A stretch of 64,000 nt of DNA from Phoronis australis (lineage: Eukaryota > Phoronida > Phoronidae): positions 224,891-288,890 of the forward strand of contig NMRA01000433.1 in NCBI GenBank assembly GCA_002633005.1, written 5' to 3'. Position numbers and translations under genes: made by a program. The notes below the pieces were generated by a model. That model was not told where the DNA came from and did not search any database. It saw only the letters and a list, made by a program, of their open reading frames with translations. Position 1 is the stretch's first letter, and each line of letters starts with the position of its first letter. This document shows positions 57,141-64,000 of the stretch, in pieces.

Positions 57141-58096
57141 ACATTGCGGTGTGTCGAACAGTAATGAACTTTTTACTTATAGAACGTGAAAAAGGTTACG
57201 AAAATAAGTGTGGTGCAATGAATTAATCACAACATTTTGTGTCGTTACTGTGTTACTTTCGTATCAAAACTGAACAACAACATAGCATATTTCCATTAAA
57301 TTGCCATGAGCACTGCATGTGCATCAAGCATAATTTTAGTTTCACAAACGAATTTATTCTCATATCAGGAAACAAGTTCACTGTTATTGTGAGGCGAGCT
57401 TCGACGAACATGTTACCCACGACGTGAAGGTACACCCGACCAGGGTTTTGAAAAGTACAGGCCAGTCATCTACTTTTAGACCAAACCACTGAGAACAAGG
57501 GTTTCCAAACTGAAGACTCAGGCAGGATTTGTTCCATGTGGCCTGTCAGCCAGGGCAAATTGTTGCAGCACCGAGATAAAAGCGAGTGTATAATCTTCTT
57601 GTAAAATTGTGACAGCAAAAGGAAAAAAAGAAATAGCCAGTGAAGTCAAAGAATGATGATGAGTTTGCCCATGGGGAGAGAGGGGAGTGCAGCAACACTT
57701 CACGAGATGATTCAAAGATTCTCACTCATAAATGTCTGGGATCAAAAAAATGGCCAGAAGTTGTGTAAACTGGTTCCAAACCCGGTTTTGGCCTATTGCT
57801 AAAAAAGACTTTCACGTCCAGTTCTCTGAAACAAAATGATGCTCTGTAAATCTAGACAACCCTAAAAATGCTGGAGGAAAATTTACTTCTTTCAAAGCCT
57901 GCTAAACAAACAAGCGTGACACACGCTTTCAGCGAATTACACGACAACTGTGGGAAAAGACCACCCAACAAGGACCATACCGTCGTCCAATCTGTGACAT
58001 GGGGAGTTTGAGTTTTAAGTTGATTCATGCCTTGTAAGATTGACGCCAATGGTGCACTAGCAGGAACGAGTATTGGTTGAAATCATCAAAACAGGG

Positions 58097-58102
58097 TTTA
58101 TT
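58097..58102 (-). promoter_or_regulatory. Candidate poly(A) signal AATAAA for gene 2
   Basis: The plus strand reads tttatt, so the minus strand carries AATAAA about 190 bases after the gene 2 stop codon. The spacing suits a short 3' UTR. No transcript evidence is available. Confidence 0.45.
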
Positions 58103-58292
58103 ATCCTTTTAAACTCCACCCTGCGTGACGAGAGAAAAGGAAAGAGTATACATGTACCGTACAGAGCAAACTGTACACCACTGGCCAATGCTAAAAAAAC
58201 CCAGAGCATGACAACTAAGAAATTGAAAACACTACAGAATAGCACATCATGCAATCTTAAATCATTTGATCATTCGGCTCCGGAAAGATGTT

Positions 58293-58460
58293 TTAAACTT
58301 GGTCACTCCAGGTTTTCGGACAACCATAGATTTCCATCCTCAGAGCGGCCCAGCTGACGGCAGACGACATCCACAGTCGAACATACTTTGCATCAAATGC
58401 TGGCTCGAAAATCTGGGTACGGACTGAGTCGCGGTGATCGATATCGTTTCCAGTCAAAAC
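58293..58460 (-). CDS. Gene 2 terminal exon: end of F5/8 type C domain and stop
   Basis: Reads VLTGNDIDHRDSVRTQIFEP, FDAKYVRLWMSSAVSWAALR and MEIYGCPKTWSDQV, then TAA at 58293-58295. The YGC cysteine closes the domain, so the protein ends soon after it. Acceptor TTTAAAG|GTT has a weak pyrimidine tract. Confidence 0.92.
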   Translation of the reverse strand, partial: VLTGNDIDHRDSVRTQIFEPAFDAKYVRLWMSSAVSWAALRMEIYGCPKTWSDQV

Positions 58461-59064
58461 CTTTAAAGAAATTATGAAAGACTGTATTTAAATTTCAGAA
58501 ACGCTATGATAATGATCAATGTTATGATGACCACAGTCGAGGCTTTTCTGCCACTTTAACCATTAAGTTCTGCCATCTAGAGGATGGTGCGGACGAACTG
58601 ACACTGTGATCAGAAATTTGTTTGACAAAATAAGTTAAATATGATCAAGTTACAGTTTTTAAACATGAGACACGGCTAAACCTATTGACCAATGTTGTGA
58701 TCAAGTTGTACTAAAATGTTTATTTTTACATGTACTAATATCGACTGCAACAGTTGAAGACGAAAATGACAATTACGAGGATAACGATGACGATGTTGAA
58801 GATGGATATGAAAATGAGGATGAGGGCAATGATGGTGGTGATGGAGATGAAGATGAAGATGGTGTTCAGGACGAAGACAATGGTGATGAAGAGGAGCAGG
58901 GGTTGATGACGATGACGATGATGATTTGACGATGACAATGATATTTTTGATGATGACGATGATAATCATGCCGACGACAATGATGATGATGATGATGGTT
59001 GTGGTGGTGGTGATGATGATGATGGTGATGATGATGATGAGGATGGTGGNATGACGATGATGAC

Positions 59065-59110
<46 letters not shown>

Positions 59111-62100
59111 ATGGACAAGTACTTCATATATCGCAAGCAATACGAATTTTTAAATTCATTTACGTTCTTACCTAGACAACGTCTTAGGCTACTTTATAAG
59201 GCCTAGTATACAGTATAACGTGGCACACAATTACCTATAACCAACGGGAATGGTAAAGCAATGTATTCATCTGAAACTATGCAATTGTTTTGTTGTCTCA
59301 AATAACCCAATAATAGTTCGACTGAGATCGTCCGGACGTTGATGTGATCTGGCAAAGACGTTTGTCATTTTGTCGAATCGCAGTGCGAAAGGTTAACATA
59401 GCCCTACCTTTTGGTCCTTGTACCAAGTCCAGGTTGATCCGTCGAGGGAGTATTGAATTTTGTAAGTGTATATTCTTTCGTTATTATCGAATCGTCCCTG
59501 GAAAACACGGACATGCATAACTTAGGTAATGCTACCAGTGGAGGATTAAAAGGGGGTCATGCCCCCTCTAAAATTCTTCCAGATTCCATTTGGCAGTTTG
59601 GGGGTGCGAATTTCTGACGGGTAAAGTCTTGGCTAATACTATGCCCTGCCCCCCACCCAACTCACAATCTTGGATCCGACCCGCCAGGAGTCGCCACGTG
59701 AACTTTTGTCCTTTGACAGGATGCGTATCACAGGCGTAACCAGGCTTGCTTCGCGACAACTTTGATTCGCCAGTGTTGTTGCAAGAACCCCTGACTCCAA
59801 CCAATAGTGGGTTTGTTGCCAATGGTCACAACCGTGTACTCAGTTAATGCATTTTGATGTTGGTGATCAGCTTGAATAAAGACCGTGCCTTTGCGGGTAA
59901 CCCAAAGGAATAAGTTATAGACCTACGTACTTGTGTTGCTACGGCGGTGACGCGGTGGACGCTAGGCAATTCAACTCGAAACCACTCTGCGTTCTGTGAA
60001 GTTCCTGAAGATCGCCATCCGTCGGCCCCATCATTGCGGTCGCTGTAGAGGCGAGCCCTGTAGGACTCGTGCCCCCCTGCTTGACTACTGGCAGTCATCT
60101 TGCTGTCCGGTATTGTCCCGTCTTCCAGGCCTAGAGGTTGCGGCGCAAAGCAGCCACGCAGTTCTCCATCTGCAACGTACGTGATTAGCAGTAAAGGGCG
60201 GAGATTGCACATGCCAGATTCGGGCAAAAATTAAGGAAACTTCAACCAAAACAAGGACAAATTTGGCACCGGAACATGCAATGGAAAATAGTGAAAAGGT
60301 ATATATATATATATATGTATATGTATATGTATATATAAGAAGGGTGGCGACAGCAGGGGGGCAATAAGCCTTCGTTCCGTCCAAATCAAACTAAACTGTT
60401 GATCTTTTACATTTGTAAAATTAGTCTCAGGTTTATTCATTCCTCAGATGGGAAGTGGTTTTTGGTCTGATGGTGCTCAGAGAATGAAACGACACTCTGC
60501 GACAACTGAAGTAAACTTGTAGAGCCATATCTAGAGCAAAAACGGTTTATCGTTTCTTTGCCCATAAACCTTGATTATTTTGACTTTATACAATGTAGCA
60601 ATTTGAGACCAATTTTATGACAGCAAGTGGTCTTCAATCAAAATCGGCTTAATGATGGGAATGGTTTTGAGCTAACCACTTTGGAGCAACAGTAATTTAC
60701 GTCGTCATCATTGACACCGTCGACGCAAAACTCGACGGGATATTTCCCTTTTACTCAGGTGCATTCACATTTGCCAATAATCTACCTAAATTCTTGTACT
60801 TGCTGGCCAAAATACACGTCTGCTGCGTGTGCCTTGCGTACTCGCAGACCGTGGCGTTCAATGTCTTGACACACGTGTTAATGCATTCGCTGTACGACAG
60901 TCCCTCAATTGCTGTGTGCGTGATAGATTCCCCTGCAAACGGAAAACGCACATTCATGAAACGCCGAATATCTTTTCTAGTTATAGACACTGTTTCTCTC
61001 ATATTTTGCGTAGTTTAGTCGTACATCTTGTTAACACAGTATACTGAAAACAAATATGAAATATTCCCAATGGCGCAAAAGTTGTTTCGATTGTGCCCCG
61101 GTTTACTGTTTGTGTTTGCATTCCACTATTGAGCTGCGGGATATTACTTTAGATCAGTGGTGTCCCCGTAGAATGAAACCATTCGAATGAAACCAGAGGA
61201 TGTACATTTTTAGCCAACAGATGGTTTACCATGACCGTAAAAATCGCCAAAAGAGTGGGAGTGCGCGGTAACCGACGTGACGAATGGTGAGACTCAGCTT
61301 TGCTTCCAAATTGTCACAGTTGGGTTGACACGGCGACTTCTACCCGAAAAAGCATGCGCACATCCAGCCTTTAATATGGGGGGGCTCGAATCTCTAACAA
61401 AGTGGACCATTTGCTAACAAAAAAGAGGGAGGACGGGAGGACTAATAAAAAACGGGTTACCACCATCGGGTCTGTGAACTGTGCGTCTGCGCCTTTTTAG
61501 TAGACTTTTGTCTCGTTTTCTCGGACTTTTTGTTTCTCTGAGGCGGACATTTTTACTCACTTCGCGCAAATTGGAGTCGCTGTCACTTTTCATGCTCGTA
61601 CCCGGGGGAGGGGCTCGAGTGGCTCGAACGAGCCCCCCCCCCCTTGGTGCGCGCATGAAAAGTGGCAATGACTTCAATTTGCGCCAGTACTCGCGTTTAC
61701 ACGAATGTTTGTTGCGCACGGTTTTATGAGTCGTGTAAACCAGATACCTGTCATTTGAATAAAAGGCGTGTTTGTACGATTGTGTAACGCATGCTCAAAT
61801 GGAAGGGCGTGTTGTGCAGTACAGTAACCTTAGCATGAGGTAGCGCCGGGGACACTGTAACCCCTTCTAACGTTCTGATGTGTGTAATATAATAAGCTTG
61901 AAAGTTTGAGATTATGTTAATCAGCAAAGGTTCCCTTTTAAGGGTTTACTTTGTGCCCCCAACAGCGCCTATATACACACATGCATTAGTTGAGCCGCGT
62001 TTACACATGACGTTTTTACAGTCACTCATTACACAACTGCGCACGGAAGGAATCCCATGTCTCACCCAGGTCGCAGTTTTTTCCATAGTTCCCCTTCTTG

Positions 62101-63637
62101 CACGTGCAGTTGTAGTTGTCAAGGAGGTCGGTGCAAGTGGCGCCATTTAGGCACGGGGACGAGATGCAGGCGTTGGCTGAAAAAGAGCAGAAAACAACTG
62201 TAGGAATGGTGAGAAACAACTACAGTGCTATTTCTAGAAATGTTGCATATGCTGCCGAACGGCAACAACTGGAGCTGGAAGGTCGCTGTTCGTGATCTTT
62301 ATACAATTGATCGCCCCAAAGGAGCAGACGAGCAATACAATATTTGAGAAACGGCCCTTACACTATATATCCTACACAAATCAACATTCAGTATATCATG
62401 GGATGAAAACGATTTCATGGCAGCGTCTGTCAAATTCCAACCTTGTATTAATACATGTATAATGAGTCCACATGAAGGCGGACAAAATGCGCGGCCTCTT
62501 ATATTATTACTGCGGTCGTAGTGGAGTTTTTGCTCATGCCATATTAATAAGAATATGTCATTCAAAATAATAAGCTGTTTGGCCATAAATTGACCGCAAT
62601 GACAATGACGATAGTGAAGACGATGATGAGAAAGTTGACGACGGCTATGATGATGATACTTCGTATTTCTAATTAAAAATGATGATGAAAACGGTATCCG
62701 GTAACGTGACTCGCCTTATAGTGATCACGTCATAAGACAAAAGTACTGCTTAAGTGCTTACCCAAACTGGCGTATACGCTGAAGTGACTACCGTCTCCAC
62801 ACCTCTGACTGGAGTCGGCATTACAATTGGTAGTGCACCTGTTGAACTGTTTGTTCGAGGAGCGAGTGTGGTACTCGTCCGGGATGGTGAATATGCCAGT
62901 TTGGACACTTGTCAAGTCATCGGTGCACCAGCATTCCTGCACATACGCGGTGGAAGATCATATGTTACACAGTGCGCCGAATAATGAAACATGAACGAGT
63001 CATGCATTGGTAAGCCAATGATCAATGCCGAGGAGAAAGGCGAAATGATGGACGGAGGTGCNGCTAAGACAAATCTTACATTTCAGTAAATTTTAAAATA
63101 TAAGTTAAAGTTGTCTGAAAACCAATTCAAAATAGAGATTTTGAGTTTGATTTAAGTGTTTGACATAAGTTTTGTCTTAATTTTGACTAACTTACCAAAT
63201 GTGGAAGTTTCAAAGTTTGGAATTTAAGACAAATCTTAAACTTAAGTCAAAAATGAACTTAAGTCAGTTTCTTGGAACAGGCCCCAGAACGATAATCCTA
63301 TAAGAACCAATTCAGCGCGTTACTTAAGCAAATACTACGCGTTAATTAAGCAAATACTACGCGTTGTTTAAGCAAAAGTGCGCGTTTATACAACGCCAAG
63401 AAAGGTACTCTTTGAAAAACCCTTTGTTGCTTCATACGCATGAGAACGTGTCGTGCACACAAAATCTTACATTTCCGTTCTTCAACCCAGCATACTTGTA
63501 TCCATCCGACCAGCATTTCGCAGTGCACGTTTGCGGAGTCACCCCGCCGGTAGGTGTCACCTGGGTGGTGAAGGAGGGATTGCTGCTTTGAAAACAGCCA
63601 ATGTAGTCCAATCCGTTAACGACTTTCTTGGAGTTAA
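58293..63637 (-). CDS. Extracellular WSC-EGF-PAN-discoidin protein, 5' part missing
   Basis: C-terminal part of a multidomain secreted or surface protein. Joined exons (high to low): 63637-63471, 62936-62762, 62176-62066, 60932-60786, 60169-59931, 59497-59408 and 58460-58293. All junctions are GT-AG and all split codons agree in phase. Domain order: WSC (about residues 10-110 of the visible part), one EGF repeat, a short PAN/Apple-like module, and an F5/8 type C domain with its first and last cysteines (GCF and YGC). The protein stops seven codons after YGC, with no transmembrane segment. WSC domains are cysteine-rich putative carbohydrate-binding modules; discoidin domains bind phospholipid or glycan in other proteins. 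The combined function is unknown. The visible 5' end starts with a split codon, so upstream exons lie beyond the right edge. No gene symbol is justified. Confidence 0.88.
58740..59110. repeat. GAT/GATGAC microsatellite in gene 2 intron
   Basis: Long run of gatgat, gacgat and gatgaag variants with a single N at 59050. It lies between the last two exons of gene 2. The histidine-rich frame on the minus strand is a by-product. Confidence 0.95.
59408..59497 (-). CDS. Gene 2 exon: F5/8 type C domain, middle
   Basis: Thirty codons: GRFDNNERIYTYKIQYSLDG and TWTWYKDQK. It follows VTAVATQ and matches the GR....V.SYKI.YS.DG.TW..Y strand of discoidin domains. Acceptor CCCAG-type (TTCCAG|GGA), donor AAG|GTAGGG. 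Confidence 0.92.
59536..59692. mobile_element. Non-autonomous hAT-like element, copy 2
   Basis: Starts cagtggaggatt and ends cttggatccgacccg; internal match to 54722-54873 over ttccatttggcagtttgg, gtgcgaatttctgacg and tggctaat. It sits in the intron between two discoidin exons. Confidence 0.55.
59931..60169 (-). CDS. Gene 2 exon: F5/8 type C domain, first part
   Basis: Reads GELRGCFAPQPLGLEDGTIP, SKMTASSQ, DGWRSSGTSQNAEWFRVELP and VTAVATQ. These are standard discoidin motifs (PLGxEDGxIPDxxxTASS and the WxRVDL-like strand). Acceptor TTGCAG|AT, donor CAA|GTACGT, phase 0 out. Confidence 0.93.
60300..60337. repeat. TA/TG microsatellite
   Basis: tatatatatatatat followed by gtatatgtatatg variants in a gene 2 intron. 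Confidence 0.9.
60786..60932 (-). CDS. Gene 2 exon: PAN/Apple-like module
   Basis: Reads ESITHTAIEGLSYSECINTC, then VCEYARHTQQTCILASKYK. The spacing SECINTCV...CEYA...CIL fits the core of a PAN/Apple domain, although shorter than a full one. Acceptor TTGCAG|GG, donor G|GTAGAT. The assignment rests on the cysteine pattern only. Confidence 0.78.
60933..62065. other. Gene 2 intron with an inverted-repeat element
   Basis: Holds the foldback structure at 61564-61684 and otherwise no recognised feature. Confidence 0.55.
61564..61684. mobile_element. Inverted repeat, 32-bp arms, GC-rich centre
   Basis: Left arm gcgcaaattggagtc...cttttcatgc (61564-61595), right arm gcatgaaaag...caatttgcgc (61653-61684), matching at about 29 of 32 positions. 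The centre holds ggggctcg and cgagcccc, so the hairpin can extend inward. Probably a foldback MITE. Confidence 0.6.
62066..62176 (-). CDS. Gene 2 exon: single EGF repeat
   Basis: Reads NACISSPCLNGATC, then DNYNCTCKKGNYGKNC, a complete six-cysteine EGF repeat encoded by one exon. It contains the consensus sites for O-glucose (CISSPC), O-fucose (CLNGATC) and Asp hydroxylation (C-x-D-x4-Y-x-C-x-C). Acceptor TTTCAG|CC, donor G|GTGAGA. Confidence 0.93.
62762..62936 (-). CDS. Gene 2 exon: second half of WSC domain
   Basis: Starts ECWCTDDL, the classic ECWC motif, and ends with CNADSSQRCGDGSHFSVY, matching the C...C....CGG...SVY end of WSC domains. Acceptor GTGCAG|GAA, donor G|GTAAGC, phase 1 out. 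Confidence 0.9.
63063..63290. repeat. AT-rich element with taagacaaatctta repeats
   Basis: taagacaaatctta occurs near both ends (63064 and 63226), with related taagttttgtcttaattttg inside, ending cttggaacaggcccc. It starts right after the N at 63062. Likely a dispersed element; superfamily unknown. Confidence 0.4.
63310..63372. repeat. Short tandem repeat, ~22 bp x 3
   Basis: Unit taagcaaatactacgcgtt occurs about three times with small changes, ~100 bases downstream of a WSC exon donor on the minus strand. Confidence 0.8.
63471..63637 (-). CDS. Gene 2 exon: first half of WSC domain
   Basis: Reads NSKKVVNGLDYIGCFQSS, then CTAKCWSDGYKYAGLKNGN. The YIGCF start and C...C..GYKYAG spacing are those of WSC domains. 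Acceptor TGCCAG|TT implies a preceding exon in phase 1. Donor AAT|GTAAGA, phase 0 out. Confidence 0.87.
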
Positions 63638-64000
63638 CTGGCAGAGAATAACAAAATGTTCGTCTTTACTATTTTTCATATTTGATTATCAAGATGTCAT
63701 CGTCAGGTGTTACCTAACTATCGCGCGTACGTGTAGGCTAATTACACAGAAATGTTGCCGAAATATGCTAAAAACATGGGATTAGTGGTTTTTAATTTCA
63801 ATGTGGCGGCGGTTACATGAAGAAGTCTACGATATTTTGTGAGCGAAACTAGTCCAGCTGGTTGTTGTAACTGATCACATTTCATTTAGAATATACGTCA
63901 TCTAATTAGTGCGCCACGTATCGCTAATTAGGCCAAGTTTGTTATCGTGAATTCTGAAATAAATCAAGCAGCGAGGACAAATCTTTGCGTTGAAGCAACC
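63638..64000. other. Upstream intron of gene 2, at the window edge
   Basis: No exon recognised. A small inverted pair ctaattag...ctaattag is present near 63900-63935. Confidence 0.5.

Larger units (their letters stand above)
51956..58292. other. Intergenic region between laminin gamma and gene 2
   Basis: Should contain the laminin 5' UTR and promoter close to 52000 (minus) and the gene 2 3' UTR near 58100-58290. No TATA box or other promoter element was convincingly seen. Contains two assembly N bases, poly-C runs (52540-52553 and 56207-56220), a hAT-like MITE at 54722-54873, an inverted pair at 55014-55650 and direct repeats at 56690 and 57074. Confidence 0.5.

Noticed and set aside
58682-59140. 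152-codon histidine-rich minus-strand frame
   Set aside because: Produced entirely by the GAT/GATGAC microsatellite in a gene 2 intron and interrupted by an N.
59568-59822. 84-codon minus-strand frame between two discoidin exons
   Set aside because: Overlaps a hAT-like repeat, and the flanking discoidin exons join perfectly in phase without it.

Overview
The window is a stretch of animal (bilaterian) genomic DNA. It is AT-rich, with long introns, GT-AG splice sites, many diverged interspersed repeats and several minisatellites. Two spliced genes can be read, both on the minus strand. The intron/exon style and the extracellular-matrix proteins suggest a marine invertebrate, perhaps a non-vertebrate deuterostome or a lophotrochozoan. 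The species cannot be fixed from the sequence alone.

Gene 1 (3583-51955, minus) is a laminin gamma chain of the gamma-1 type. I assembled 23 coding exons whose reading phases all match. They give 1315 codons: start codon, signal peptide, laminin N-terminal (LN) domain, a first block of LE repeats, a LamB/L4 domain, a second LE block carrying a nidogen-binding motif, and the first part of the coiled coil. Human LAMC1 is about 1609 residues, so roughly 290 C-terminal codons are missing. No further exon was recognised in 231-3582, so they probably lie left of the window.

Gene 2 (58293 to beyond 63637, minus) encodes the C-terminal part of an extracellular protein with the order WSC domain, EGF repeat, PAN/Apple-like module, F5/8 type C (discoidin) domain, stop. 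Six exons with matching phases were read. Its 5' part continues past the right edge. It lies about 6.3 kb upstream of the laminin start and on the same strand.

Between and inside the genes lie mobile-element remnants: a GIY-YIG-type retroelement tail at the left edge, LINE-like 3' tails, several inverted-repeat (MITE-like) elements and at least four dispersed repeat families. Tandem arrays are common, and some directly touch laminin splice sites. Five single N bases mark assembly joins. Two of these are flanked by near-identical copies of the same sequence and look like unmerged contigs or haplotypes; one involves an 806-bp duplication that differs by a palindromic insertion.
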